From positions 1 to 42,685 of the forward strand of contig JABDLA010000097.1 in NCBI GenBank assembly GCA_013001965.1: a stretch of DNA of 42,685 nucleotides. Direction: 5' to 3'. This document shows positions 1 to 10,413 of this stretch, in pieces (within the stretch, counting starts at the first letter, position 1; the number at the start of each line of letters is the position of its first letter). This DNA comes from Flavobacteriaceae bacterium. Its GTDB lineage: Bacteria > Bacteroidota > Bacteroidia > Flavobacteriales > Flavobacteriaceae. The notes below the pieces were generated by a model that was not told the DNA's origin, made no database searches, and worked only from the letters and a program-made list of their open reading frames with translations. Both the position numbers and the translations under genes were made by a program.

Positions 1-1
1 T

Positions 2-1252
2 CTCCGTTTTAAACGTGCGCAATTATTGGGTTATAAAACGCATGCCCATTTTGTGCTGGAAGAACGGATGGCAGAAACACCCGATAAGGTCTATGAATTC
101 CTAGATGAGCTGCTTATTAAAGCCAAGCCGGCTGCTTTAAAAGAGTATGAAAGACTTCAGAATTTTGCCAGGGAAACTGATGGCATTGACGAGCTTCAAA
201 AATGGGATTCGGCCTATTATTCGGAAAAACTCAAACAGAAATTATTCGATCTCGATGATGAGCAATTAAAACCCTATTTCAAACTGGAAAATGTAATCAA
301 TGGAGTATTTACTGTTGCTGAAAGACTTTACGGACTTAAATTCACGGAGATCGACACTATTGATAAATACCATAAAGAGGTATTAACCTATAAGGTTACC
401 GACGAAAGTGATGAACTGGTATCTATATTTTACGCTGATTTTTTTCCACGCCAAGGAAAACGAAACGGCGCCTGGATGACCTCGTTTAAATCGCAATATC
501 GTACCGACGGGAACAATGAACGGCCCCATATTTCCATAGTTTGTAATTTCACCAAACCAACACCAAGCAAACCTTCATTGCTCACCTTCAATGAAGTAAG
601 AACGTTGTTTCATGAGTTCGGTCATGCATTACATGGTATGTTGGCCGATACGACATATCCGGGTTTATCAGGGACCAGTGTATATTGGGATTTTGTTGAA
701 CTTCCCAGTCAGGTTTTAGAAAATTGGTGTTATGAAAAGGACGCATTGGAACTGTTCGCTACCCATTATAAAACCAATGAGCTTATTCCAATGGAGTTGA
801 TTAATAAAATTAAGAATTCATCAACCTTTCATGAAGGGATGCAAACGTTGAGGCAAATAAGTTTCGGCTTGTTGGACATGCATTGGCATGGAAAAGATCC
901 ATCAAATATCAAAGATGTCAAAGCACTTGAGAAAAAGGCTTTTGAAAGCACTCAGCTATATCCTGATGTGCCTTCAAATTGTATGAGCACCTCATTTTCA
1001 CATATTTTTCAGGGTGGCTATTCTTCGGGCTATTATAGTTATAAATGGGCCGAAGTTCTTGATGCAGATGCATTCGAATACTTTAAAGAGGAAGGTGTTT
1101 TCAACAAGAAAATAGCAAAGAAGTTCAAGGAAAACATCTTAAGTAAAGGTGGAACGGAAAATCCGATGGTCCTTTATAAACGCTTTAGGGGGCAAGAGCC
1201 AAAACCGGATGCCTTGCTAAAACGGGCCGGATTGCTGGAAATTGAAGAATGA
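2..1252 (+). CDS. M3 family metallopeptidase (oligopeptidase A / dipeptidyl carboxypeptidase-like), 5' truncated by window edge
   Basis: HEFGHALHG zinc motif; frame stays open upstream of the listed TTG start to the window edge (LRFKRAQLLGYKTHAHF...). Confidence 0.93.
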   Translation, partial: LRFKRAQLLGYKTHAHFVLEERMAETPDKVYEFLDELLIKAKPAALKEYERLQNFARETDGIDELQKWDSAYYSEKLKQKLFDLDDEQLKPYFKLENVINGVFTVAERLYGLKFTEIDTIDKYHKEVLTYKVTDESDELVSIFYADFFPRQGKRNGAWMTSFKSQYRTDGNNERPHISIVCNFTKPTPSKPSLLTFNEVRTLFHEFGHALHGMLADTTYPGLSGTSVYWDFVELPSQVLENWCYEKDALELFATHYKTNELIPMELINKIKNSSTFHEGMQTLRQISFGLLDMHWHGKDPSNIKDVKALEKKAFESTQLYPDVPSNCMSTSFSHIFQGGYSSGYYSYKWAEVLDADAFEYFKEEGVFNKKIAKKFKENILSKGGTENPMVLYKRFRGQEPKPDALLKRAGLLEIEE

Positions 1253-1337
1253 TCTTGATTAATTGAATACCTTCTTAAACTTGTATTAAAACCTATAAAA
1301 ATCATCTTTTATTTCTATTTTTGATTGAGCAAAAAAA

Positions 1338-1898
1338 ATGTTTATGTCAGGTCATGAAATAAATCCGAATGATTGGATTACTAAATATGCTGATTATTTA
1401 TTTAATTACACGATCACTCGTGTTAAAGATAGAGAGACGGCCCAGGATTTGGTTCAGGACACTTTTTTTGCAGGATTAAAATCGATGAAAAACTTTAAAG
1501 GCGAAGCCAGCGAAAGAACCTGGTTGGTTTCAATTTTAAAGCGAAAAATTATCGATCACTATCGAAAGATTAATTCTAAAAAGGGTCAGGCCGAAATTAA
1601 AGTAAATTTTAGTCATGATAGTGAAAATGAAGGCAGTTGGTTAGAACAGCGCGTTGCCGATCCTTATGATAGAACGGCAGAGGACACGATTGAAAACACC
1701 GAGTTAGGATTAGCCATTCACAATTGTATTGGGAAGTTGCCTGAGAAACAGGCTCAGGTGTTTAAAATGAAAACACTATTAGGTCACGAAACCGAAGCAA
1801 TATGTAATGAATTGGACATAACAGCGTCTAATTTGTGGGTAATAATTCATAGAGCACGAACCGCAATTGCGGCCTGCTTGGAAAAAAATTGGTTTTAA
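1338..1898 (+). CDS. RNA polymerase sigma factor, ECF/sigma-70 family
   Basis: Sigma-70 region 2 (RVKDRETAQDLVQDTFFAGLKSMKNFKGEASERTWLVSILKRKIIDHYRK) and region 4-like HTH. Confidence 0.9.
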   Translation: MFMSGHEINPNDWITKYADYLFNYTITRVKDRETAQDLVQDTFFAGLKSMKNFKGEASERTWLVSILKRKIIDHYRKINSKKGQAEIKVNFSHDSENEGSWLEQRVADPYDRTAEDTIENTELGLAIHNCIGKLPEKQAQVFKMKTLLGHETEAICNELDITASNLWVIIHRARTAIAACLEKNWF

Positions 1899-1900
1899 TA

Positions 1901-2158
1901 ATGAGTAAAAAGAACGGCTTAATTATACCTTGTGATGAAGCGAATCATACCTGTGATAAAACACAGTATAGGGAGGCGTCGCTGTGGGAAAAAATCAAGT
2001 TGAATATTCATCTTATCTATTGTCGTGCTTGCCGAAAGTATACTAAAAATAATTCCAAACTAACCAAGCTCGTTCATAGTGAAGCCGTTGAATGTCTTAA
2101 AACTTCTGAAAAAAAGAAAATGAAAAGCGCTCTTGACAACGAAATAACCGGTCAATAG
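1901..2158 (+). CDS. Small Cys/His protein, putative zinc-binding anti-sigma-like factor
   Basis: Directly follows the sigma gene; HLIYCRACRKY (HxxxCxxC) pattern; likely ATG at 1901 rather than 1889. Confidence 0.6.
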   Translation: MSKKNGLIIPCDEANHTCDKTQYREASLWEKIKLNIHLIYCRACRKYTKNNSKLTKLVHSEAVECLKTSEKKKMKSALDNEITGQ

Positions 2159-2163
2159 TTAAT

Positions 2164-2994
2164 TCATAAAAAAAGTAAGCCCAGCCAGATTATCGGAATG
2201 CCTTCAATCCAAAATGAACTGTAATACTGCGATTGATTTGTTCTGCTGAATGCTAAGAAGCAAAGCATTAATAAAGCAATAATTGGCAGAACGAATAGCT
2301 TTTGGTAATCGATATCATCCTTAAAAAATTCAATAAAATAGAATATCAGGATCAATAGTACGCCTATGATCTTGGTTCGATTTACACCAATACGTTGCGG
2401 AATTGTACCTAGTTTTAAACTATCATATTGCATATCCCTAATCTCAAAAGGTAGGGTTGCCACAATCACATAAATAAATCGTTGAAAAGAGGTTACTACC
2501 ATGTCATTATTAAGGGAATAATTTTCATTTAGCAATGGAATAATAACAGTAACGGCTGCCCAAACAAATGCAATGACGTAGATCTTCAAACCACTTATCG
2601 CCCTTAAATTCTTCTTTCCATCAACAAAGATCTTTCTTGGTAAAAAAGGTATCGCATAGAAAAAAGTGATTCCGCCCAAAATCACTAAATACATTATGGT
2701 CTGTTGATCGATCTGAAAAATAAAATAACAAAGCGCTAGAAAACAGAAAAAAGAAAATATTTGAATATGCTTGAGCCAGCTAGCCAACCGACGATGATGA
2801 AATTTGGCAAGTCCAAAATAACGCACAAAATTATAGGAACTGATCGTTGCAAAAAAAATGACAAAAATAAGATCCCAATCAATTGCAAGATTGAAATTTA
2901 TAAGGGTTATGATGGACAGAGCACAAACAGCAACCGCCACATGAATGCTGGCATTTATGTAAAAATCAAATAGGCGTTTGAAGATCGTCATCAT
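2164..2994 (-). CDS. Polytopic membrane protein, UbiA prenyltransferase-like
   Basis: Multiple hydrophobic helices; layout resembles UbiA-like membrane proteins of Bacteroidota; no decisive catalytic motif seen. Confidence 0.6.
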   Translation of the reverse strand: MMTIFKRLFDFYINASIHVAVAVCALSIITLINFNLAIDWDLIFVIFFATISSYNFVRYFGLAKFHHRRLASWLKHIQIFSFFCFLALCYFIFQIDQQTIMYLVILGGITFFYAIPFLPRKIFVDGKKNLRAISGLKIYVIAFVWAAVTVIIPLLNENYSLNNDMVVTSFQRFIYVIVATLPFEIRDMQYDSLKLGTIPQRIGVNRTKIIGVLLILIFYFIEFFKDDIDYQKLFVLPIIALLMLCFLAFSRTNQSQYYSSFWIEGIPIIWLGLLFL

Positions 2995-3110
2995 ACAAAA
3001 ATAGGTAAAGGGTAATGAAGCAGAATAATCACATAATATTTTTCAAATATGACAAAATAAAAACGTTATTAATTGCTTAATTTTGCTCTTTAAATTACAA
3101 CACTTGAAGT

Positions 3111-5960
3111 ATGAATACAAATGCTTTTGCTTTACGACATATTGGTCCCCGAAAAACTGACCATGCTGAAATGCTAAAAACTGTAGGAGTTAGTTCTTTA
3201 GATGAGTTGATTTCAGAAACTATCCCTGACAATATAAGAATTCATAAAAAACTGCAACTTGATGGAGCTATGAGTGAGCAGGAATACCTCGATCATGTAT
3301 ATGAATTGTCGACCAAAAACAAAACCTTCAAATCCTATATCGGACTAGGGTATCATCCTTCAAATCTTCCGGCGGTCATTCAACGCAATATTTTGGAAAA
3401 TCCGGGGTGGTACACTGCATATACTCCCTATCAGGCCGAAATTGCCCAGGGGCGGCTTGAGGCTTTATTAAATTTCCAAACGATGGTTACTGATCTCACG
3501 GGAATGGAAATCGCAAACGCATCCCTTCTTGATGAGAGTACGGCTGCAGCTGAAGCCATGGCATTATTGTTCTCGGCCCGCGAGCGGCAGCAAAAAAAAG
3601 ACGGCATATCAAAATTCTTTGTTTCTTCGGAAGTTCTCCCTCAAACGCTTTCAGTTTTGAAAACAAGAGCTATTCCATTAGGCATTGAACTTAACGTTGG
3701 AGACGCTGAAACATTTGATTTCTCATCAGACCATTTCGCCGCTTTGCTTCAATATCCCGGAAAGACCGGTCAAATCTCGAACATAGCCGCATTTATTGAC
3801 AAGGCAAAGGACAAGGCTATCAAAGTGGCGGTGGCCGCAGATATTTTAAGTCTTGTCGTTTTAGAATCTCCAGGGAAATTGGGAGCCGATGTTGTTGTAG
3901 GAACGACCCAGCGTTTTGGAATTCCTATGGGATATGGCGGACCTCATGCTGCTTATTTTGCCACGAAGGAAGATTATAAACGCAACATTCCGGGACGAAT
4001 TATTGGCGTGACCAAGGACGCCGACGGCAATCGTGCTCTGCGTATGGCGCTGCAAACCAGGGAGCAGCATATTAAACGTGATAAAGCAACATCAAACATT
4101 TGCACAGCCCAGGTATTATTAGCAGTTATGGCAGGAATGTATGCCGTTTATCATGGTCCACACGGTATGAGATATATAGCCGAAAATGTCCATCACTCTG
4201 CAACGACCCTGGCTAAGGCTCTAGAAACATTGGGATATGAACAATTGAATTCATCTTATTTTGACACCATTCAATTAAGTGCAGATGCGACCAAAATTAG
4301 ATCAATAGCAGAAAGGCATGAGATCAATTTTTATTATCCAACGGATGAAGTTGTTTGCATTTCCCTGAATGAAACAAGCTCAATTGCCGATCTTAATATC
4401 ATTTGTTCAATATTCGCAGAAGCAGCAGGAAAGTCTCAGTCTGAAATTACAGAAATCTCTGAGGTGACGACTATCCCTGAAGCTTTAAAACGCAAATCTG
4501 AATTTTTAGACAATGAGGTTTTCAATACCTATCATTCGGAAACCGAATTGATGCGTTATATTAAAAAATTGGAACGCAAGGACCTTTCACTCAACCATTC
4601 TATGATCTCGCTTGGATCTTGTACGATGAAACTCAATGCGGCGGCTGAAATGCTTCCTCTAAGCTGGCCAAACTGGGGCAATATGCATCCTTTTGCGCCT
4701 CTTGACCAGGCCGAAGGCTATTTGACTGTCCTTTCTGCCCTTGAGGATCAACTCACCGAGATCACCGGTTTTGCTGCCACTTCCTTGCAACCCAACTCTG
4801 GAGCTCAGGGTGAATTTGCGGGCTTGATGGTTATTAAGGCTTACCATGAATCGCGTGGTGATGCCCATCGAAATATTTGTTTAATCCCATCTTCAGCTCA
4901 CGGCACCAATCCGGCTAGCGCTGTAATGGCAGGTATGAAAGTTGTTGTCACAAAGTCAACCGATGAAGGCAATATTGATGTTGATGATCTTCGTGAAAAA
5001 GCAGAACTACATAAAGATAATCTTTCGGCCCTTATGGTCACCTATCCATCTACGCATGGTGTTTATGAGTCCGCAATAAAAGAGATTACACAGATCATTC
5101 ATGACAACGGCGGACAAGTATACATGGATGGAGCCAACATGAATGCTCAGGTTGGATTAACCAATCCCGGGAATATTGGTGCCGATGTCTGTCATTTGAA
5201 TTTGCATAAAACCTTCGCGATCCCTCATGGTGGTGGCGGACCAGGTGTAGGGCCAATATGTGTGGCAGAGCAATTGGTACCGTTCTTACCTGGCAATCCC
5301 GTGATAGAAACTGGTGGAGACCAGGCGATAACTGCCATCTCAGCGGCTCCTTATGGTTCTTCCCTGGCCTGTTTGATATCTTATGGTTATAATAAGATGT
5401 TGGGCGCTGATGGCATAACAGAATCGACCAAAATCGCGATCTTGAATGCTAACTATTTAAAAGAGCGTTTACAGGGTCATTTTGACACCTTGTATTCAGG
5501 AGAAAAAGGCAGGGCTGCTCATGAAATGATCGTTGATTGCAGACCTTTTAAGGAGCATGGTATTGAGGTTTCAGATATCGCTAAACGTCTTATGGACTAT
5601 GGTTTTCATGCCCCTACAGTCTCTTTCCCTGTTGCGGGAACCTTGATGATAGAGCCAACCGAAAGTGAAAGCAAGGCTGAATTAGATCGTTTTTGCGATG
5701 CTATGATTGCTATTCGGAAGGAAATCGACCATGCTTCAAAAGATGATCCAAACAATCTTTTAAAAAATGCACCGCACACCCTTGAATTGATCACGGCTAA
5801 TGACTGGAATTTTCCATATTCACGTCAGGAGGCTGCCTTTCCCTTGGAATTTGTGAGAGACAATAAGTTCTGGCCAAGTGTAAGAAGGGTTGACGATGCC
5901 TATGGTGATCGGAATTTAATTTGCACCTGTGCTCCAATTGAGGACTTTATTGAAGCATAA
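3111..5960 (+). CDS. gcvP: Glycine dehydrogenase (decarboxylating), glycine cleavage system P protein
   Basis: 949 aa; [18 protein letters not shown]-terminus, [26 protein letters not shown]-lysine region. Confidence 0.98.
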   Translation: MNTNAFALRHIGPRKTDHAEMLKTVGVSSLDELISETIPDNIRIHKKLQLDGAMSEQEYLDHVYELSTKNKTFKSYIGLGYHPSNLPAVIQRNILENPGWYTAYTPYQAEIAQGRLEALLNFQTMVTDLTGMEIANASLLDESTAAAEAMALLFSARERQQKKDGISKFFVSSEVLPQTLSVLKTRAIPLGIELNVGDAETFDFSSDHFAALLQYPGKTGQISNIAAFIDKAKDKAIKVAVAADILSLVVLESPGKLGADVVVGTTQRFGIPMGYGGPHAAYFATKEDYKRNIPGRIIGVTKDADGNRALRMALQTREQHIKRDKATSNICTAQVLLAVMAGMYAVYHGPHGMRYIAENVHHSATTLAKALETLGYEQLNSSYFDTIQLSADATKIRSIAERHEINFYYPTDEVVCISLNETSSIADLNIICSIFAEAAGKSQSEITEISEVTTIPEALKRKSEFLDNEVFNTYHSETELMRYIKKLERKDLSLNHSMISLGSCTMKLNAAAEMLPLSWPNWGNMHPFAPLDQAEGYLTVLSALEDQLTEITGFAATSLQPNSGAQGEFAGLMVIKAYHESRGDAHRNICLIPSSAHGTNPASAVMAGMKVVVTKSTDEGNIDVDDLREKAELHKDNLSALMVTYPSTHGVYESAIKEITQIIHDNGGQVYMDGANMNAQVGLTNPGNIGADVCHLNLHKTFAIPHGGGGPGVGPICVAEQLVPFLPGNPVIETGGDQAITAISAAPYGSSLACLISYGYNKMLGADGITESTKIAILNANYLKERLQGHFDTLYSGEKGRAAHEMIVDCRPFKEHGIEVSDIAKRLMDYGFHAPTVSFPVAGTLMIEPTESESKAELDRFCDAMIAIRKEIDHASKDDPNNLLKNAPHTLELITANDWNFPYSRQEAAFPLEFVRDNKFWPSVRRVDDAYGDRNLICTCAPIEDFIEA

Positions 5961-6066
5961 AACAGACTTTGAACGTCGTAATTTATCCTGAATTTTATTA
6001 GTCCAAAGCCATTTTGGATATATATTTGCTAAATTAGTATTAAAAGTATAGCAAATCAGAGACCCA

Positions 6067-7125
6067 ATGAACATACATATTAGTGGCACAGGCAGCTTCA
6101 TTCCTGATATTATTGAGAAAAATGAAGACTTTCACGAGCATAATTTTTTGAACGCGGATGGCTCATCAATAAATCATCCAAATGAAGTTATAGTTAATAA
6201 ATTTAAAGCCATAACCGGTATTGCTGAACGTCGTTATGCGAAGGATCATCATAATTCTTCAGATTTAGCCTTCTTCGCAGCTGAAAAGGCGATCGAGGAT
6301 GCCAATATCAATCGAGAAGAATTAGACTATATTATTGTAGCTCATAATTTTGGCGATGTTAAATCGAACACGATTCAGAGTGATGTCTTACCATGTTTAG
6401 CTTCTCGTGTAAAGCATAGTTTACGGATTAAAAATCCTAAATGTGTCGCATATGACATACTTTTTGGATGCCCCGGATGGGTTGAAGGTGTCATTCAGGC
6501 ACAAGCTTTTATCAAAGCCGGATTGGCAAAAAAATGCCTTGTCGTTGGCTCAGAAACACTTTCCCGTGTCGTTGATCGACATGACAGGGATTCCATGATA
6601 TATTCTGATGGCGCAGGTGCAGCAATTATTGAAGCCACTGACGCAGATTGTGGAATTTTAGCGCACGAATCGGCCTCCTATACCTATGATGAAGCTTATT
6701 ATTTATATTTCGGAAATTCCAATAATCAGGATTTATGCCGGGATACACGTTATATTAAAATGCATGGTAGAAAGATCTATGAATTTGCATTGAATAATGT
6801 TCCTACAGCAATGAAGGCTTGTCTTGATAAAAGTGGGGTTCACATCAATGACGTTAAAAAAATATTCATTCATCAGGCCAATGAAAAGATGGATGAAGCT
6901 ATAGTCGATCGCTTTTTTAAACTTTATGATACACCTACACCAGAAGGCATAATGCCAATGTGTATTCATAAACTTGGAAATAGTTCAGTTGCAACCGTTC
7001 CTACCCTCTTTGATCTGGTCAAGAACAATAATCTTGATGATCATGAGCTAAACAAAGGTGATGTTATTATATTTGCAAGTGTTGGTGCTGGAATGCACAT
7101 CAATGCTATTGTATACAAATATTAA
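6067..7125 (+). CDS. 3-oxoacyl-ACP synthase III (KAS III/FabH)-like enzyme
   Basis: Cys in FGCPGWVEG, His in IFIHQANEKM, Asn in HKLGNSSVATVP: intact Cys-His-Asn triad. Confidence 0.88.
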   Translation: MNIHISGTGSFIPDIIEKNEDFHEHNFLNADGSSINHPNEVIVNKFKAITGIAERRYAKDHHNSSDLAFFAAEKAIEDANINREELDYIIVAHNFGDVKSNTIQSDVLPCLASRVKHSLRIKNPKCVAYDILFGCPGWVEGVIQAQAFIKAGLAKKCLVVGSETLSRVVDRHDRDSMIYSDGAGAAIIEATDADCGILAHESASYTYDEAYYLYFGNSNNQDLCRDTRYIKMHGRKIYEFALNNVPTAMKACLDKSGVHINDVKKIFIHQANEKMDEAIVDRFFKLYDTPTPEGIMPMCIHKLGNSSVATVPTLFDLVKNNNLDDHELNKGDVIIFASVGAGMHINAIVYKY

Positions 7126-7154
7126 TCATTGCCGCGTATGCGGAATTACAACAG

Positions 7155-7679
7155 ATGTACGAAGGAAAGTTTCCGCATAAACGCTATAGACTTACGATTG
7201 ACTTTTTAAAAGAAAACATTTCACCGTCTTCAACCATTCTTGATCTCGGGATTGAAAACCCATTCACTACAATTATGAAGGATAATGGGTTCCAGGTTGA
7301 AAATACCAAAGGTGAAGATCTTGATCTGGAAACCTCAGCAATTTCTAATTCTTCTGCTGAAGTCGTAACTGCCTTTGAAATATTTGAACATTTACTATCA
7401 CCGCTAACCGTCCTTAAATCGATTAAGGCCGATAAACTTGTAGCCAGTGTCCCGCTGCGGTTGTGGTTTGCAACAGCATACCGAAGCAAAACCGATATGT
7501 GGGATCGTCATTATCATGAATTCGAAGATTGGCAATTCGACTGGCTATTAGAGAAATCAGGATGGAAAATCATGGCCAGGAAAAAATGGACCAATCCCAC
7601 AAAAAAAATTGGATTAAGGCCAATTCTGCGGTGGTTTACTCCTCGGTATTATATCGTTTACGCCGAACGGATGTCATGA
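7155..7679 (+). CDS. Small class I SAM-dependent methyltransferase-like protein
   Basis: STILDLGIENPF motif I-like region, EVVTAFEIFEHLLSP (methyltransferase 11/12 style). Confidence 0.7.
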   Translation: MYEGKFPHKRYRLTIDFLKENISPSSTILDLGIENPFTTIMKDNGFQVENTKGEDLDLETSAISNSSAEVVTAFEIFEHLLSPLTVLKSIKADKLVASVPLRLWFATAYRSKTDMWDRHYHEFEDWQFDWLLEKSGWKIMARKKWTNPTKKIGLRPILRWFTPRYYIVYAERMS

Positions 7680-8530
7680 ATATCTATATTGTCATACCAG
7701 CACATAATGAAGAAGGGTCTATTGGTAAAACCTTGGATTCATTAATTCAACAAACCTACCTGCCTAAAAAGCTCGTAGTTGTTAATGACAATTCTTCGGA
7801 TGGCACCCCAAATATTATTTCAAAATATGTCAGCGATTACGATTGGATAAGCACAGTCTCTGTTAAATCTTCTGATGAACGCCTGCCGGGAGAAAAAGTT
7901 ATCAATGCCTTTTATAAAGGATTGGAGACCCTGGATGACAATTATGATATCATTTGCAAGTTTGATGCCGACCTTATTTTTCCGGAAAATTATCTGGAGG
8001 TACTCATTCAGCATTATTCTAATAATGACCAACTTGGTATGGTTGCCGGACATTGTTATACGTTGAAAAACGGTAACTGGGAGTTGGAACGATCCACAGG
8101 TAAAGATCATATTCGTGGTGCTTTGAAATCCTACCGTAAAAAATGCTTTGATCAAATTGGAAAATTGCGGCGCTCCATTGGCTGGGATACTGTGGATGAG
8201 CTTCTTGCCATGTATTACAACTGGACATTTTACATCGACCCCGAATTAAAGGTAAAACATCTTATACCTACAAGTTCGAGATATCATAAATCATCGCGCT
8301 TGGCTCAGGGCGAAGCTTTTTATAAAATGCGAATCGGGCTTCCTATCACTTTTTTACGATCGATAAAGATCGCTTTCAGAAAAAGAAGTTTCGGATTTTT
8401 TATTCAAACGCTCAGAGGCTATTTTAAAGCCAAAAGGGAAGGTCAGGATTTTATTGTGGATGAAGATCAGGGGAAATTTATTAGAAAACTTCAAAATAAG
8501 GCGCTTTTTAATACTATTTTTCAATTGTGA
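7676..8530 (+). CDS. Glycosyltransferase family 2
   Basis: MNIYIVIPAHNEEGSIGKTLDSL, NDNSSDGTP, FDADLIF; ATG at 7676 overlaps the upstream TGA (listed start 7529 is probably too early). Confidence 0.92.
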   Translation: MNIYIVIPAHNEEGSIGKTLDSLIQQTYLPKKLVVVNDNSSDGTPNIISKYVSDYDWISTVSVKSSDERLPGEKVINAFYKGLETLDDNYDIICKFDADLIFPENYLEVLIQHYSNNDQLGMVAGHCYTLKNGNWELERSTGKDHIRGALKSYRKKCFDQIGKLRRSIGWDTVDELLAMYYNWTFYIDPELKVKHLIPTSSRYHKSSRLAQGEAFYKMRIGLPITFLRSIKIAFRKRSFGFFIQTLRGYFKAKREGQDFIVDEDQGKFIRKLQNKALFNTIFQL

Positions 8531-9381
8531 AATTTTATATCGTCATTCCGGCTCACAATGAACAGGAGACCATTGGTCAAACATTAGAGTCTCTTGTACA
8601 GCAAACACTTTTGCCCAAAAAAATAGTGATTGTCAATGATAATTCAACCGATGCCACAGCCGAATTAATCAATTCTTATGCTGAAAAATTTGACTGGATT
8701 GAAAGTCTGCATATAAGATCTTCCGAAGAGCATTTACCGGGCGCTAAGGTTATTGATGCCTTTTATAAAGGCTTTGATACCCTTGATCACAACTATGATA
8801 TCATTTGCAAATTTGACGCCGATATAATTTTTCCATCGCATTATCTTGAAACGATTTCTGCGCTGTTCAAAGAAAATTCGAAGATTGGAATCTCGGGTGG
8901 GCTTCCCTATATTCAAAAAGGTGACCGATGGGTATTTGAAAATATCGCCTCAAAAGATCATGTACGAGGCCCGATCAAGGCGTATAGAAAAGCATGTTTC
9001 AATGCAATTGGTGGGCTGAGAAGATCAGCAGGATGGGACTCTGTTGATGTATTGCTGGCCAAATATTACGGCTGGAAAGTTGTTACTGACAAGGATCTTC
9101 ATGTTAAGCATTTGAAACCAACCGGTTCGAACTATCACTTGGGATCTAAATATTTACGCGGTGAAGCCTTGTATAAAATGCGCATGGGATTCGTACTTAC
9201 TTCAATTGCATCCTTAAAAAGTGCGATTAAAAAGCATAGCTTTGGCTATTTTATGAATTCAATGCGTGGGTTTTTTAAGGCAAAGCAAAAAAAGTCTAAT
9301 TTTTTAGTGGACGAATCTCAAGGTCAATTCATTAGGAAACATCATTGGCAAAACATATATAAAAAGCTTAAAATGAGTTAA
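8527..9381 (+). CDS. Glycosyltransferase family 2 (tandem paralog of the preceding gene)
   Basis: MKFYIVIPAHNEQETIGQTLESL, NDNSTDAT, FDADIIF; GTG start overlaps the upstream TGA. Confidence 0.92.
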   Translation: MKFYIVIPAHNEQETIGQTLESLVQQTLLPKKIVIVNDNSTDATAELINSYAEKFDWIESLHIRSSEEHLPGAKVIDAFYKGFDTLDHNYDIICKFDADIIFPSHYLETISALFKENSKIGISGGLPYIQKGDRWVFENIASKDHVRGPIKAYRKACFNAIGGLRRSAGWDSVDVLLAKYYGWKVVTDKDLHVKHLKPTGSNYHLGSKYLRGEALYKMRMGFVLTSIASLKSAIKKHSFGYFMNSMRGFFKAKQKKSNFLVDESQGQFIRKHHWQNIYKKLKMS

Positions 9382-10408
9382 TTACAGTTATACCCTGATG
9401 ATCGAAGCTGTTCATTTGAGGAAGAAGAACTGTTGCCTCTTTTAAACTTATCGTCCTACTTATAAGCTTTTGAGGCGTAAGGCGTCCATCGAGGATCATG
9501 TCAAGCATTTCTGGATATTTATGCGCCTGCATACCGTGACTTCCAATAATTTCCAATTCATTGGCCAGTATTTTATCCATTGGAATTTTTAGATCTTTAT
9601 GATCTCCAGTCATTAAGCCAAGCTGTATATGCCTGCCTTGTTTCCTTAAACTGTTAATTGAATTTACCGCAGTTTCTTCACTGCCTAAGGCATCGATTGA
9701 CACATGAACTCCGCCTTTTGTAATGTCATGAATACCTAAAACCACATCAGAATTGTTCTTTGCTTTAATGCAATGATCGGCTCCCAAAGACTTGGCTAAT
9801 TTTAATACGGAAGCCCGGATATCGATCGCTATAACCTGAGCTCCTAAGGCTTTAGCTATCATTATGGCCGAAAGTCCTACGCCCCCACAACCATGAATAG
9901 CAACAAAATTTCCTTCTGACACTTTGGCCTGATGGACCACTGCACGAAAAGCAGTGATAAACCGACAACCCAATGAGGAAGCAGTGAGATCATCGATGGC
10001 TTCAGGTAATCTTACGAGATTGATGTCGGCATAATCCAGAGCGACAAATTCGGCAAAAGAGCCCCAGTGGGTAAACCCGGGTTGCGATTGGTGATCACAA
10101 ACCTGATGATTTCCTGATCTGCAATAGATACAGTTTCCACAACCACCAACAAATGGCACAGTAACCCGATCACCATTATTAAATATTTTCACATGTTTCC
10201 CTGTAGCTACAACTATGCCTGCCAACTCGTGTCCGGGTACATGCGGTAATTTAATATCGGGATCATGACCCATCCAACCGTGCCAATCACTTCGGCATAA
10301 TCCGGTTGCAGTGACCTTTAAAACAACACCCTCATTGGACGGTGCGGGATCTTGAACATCCTGAATAGAAATTTTCCCCTGAAAAGATTCAAAAACTGCT
10401 GCTCGCAT
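9368..10408 (-). CDS. Zinc-dependent alcohol dehydrogenase, MDR superfamily
   Basis: GHELAGIVVATG, GCGNCIYCRSGNHQVC structural-zinc cysteines, GCGGVGLSAIMIAKALGA Rossmann motif. Confidence 0.92.
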   Translation of the reverse strand: MRAAVFESFQGKISIQDVQDPAPSNEGVVLKVTATGLCRSDWHGWMGHDPDIKLPHVPGHELAGIVVATGKHVKIFNNGDRVTVPFVGGCGNCIYCRSGNHQVCDHQSQPGFTHWGSFAEFVALDYADINLVRLPEAIDDLTASSLGCRFITAFRAVVHQAKVSEGNFVAIHGCGGVGLSAIMIAKALGAQVIAIDIRASVLKLAKSLGADHCIKAKNNSDVVLGIHDITKGGVHVSIDALGSEETAVNSINSLRKQGRHIQLGLMTGDHKDLKIPMDKILANELEIIGSHGMQAHKYPEMLDMILDGRLTPQKLISRTISLKEATVLLPQMNSFDHQGITVINSF

Positions 10409-10413
10409 TTAAT

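Noticed and set aside
2995-3110. Glycine riboswitch upstream of gcvP
   Set aside because: No recognisable conserved aptamer elements in the 116-bp intergenic region.
6005-6020. TCCAAA-GCCAT-TTTGGA inverted repeat after gcvP
   Set aside because: Six-bp stem without a poly-U tail; chance occurrence cannot be excluded.
7820-8155. 111-aa minus-strand ORF
   Set aside because: Antisense to the first GT2 gene; no independent evidence.
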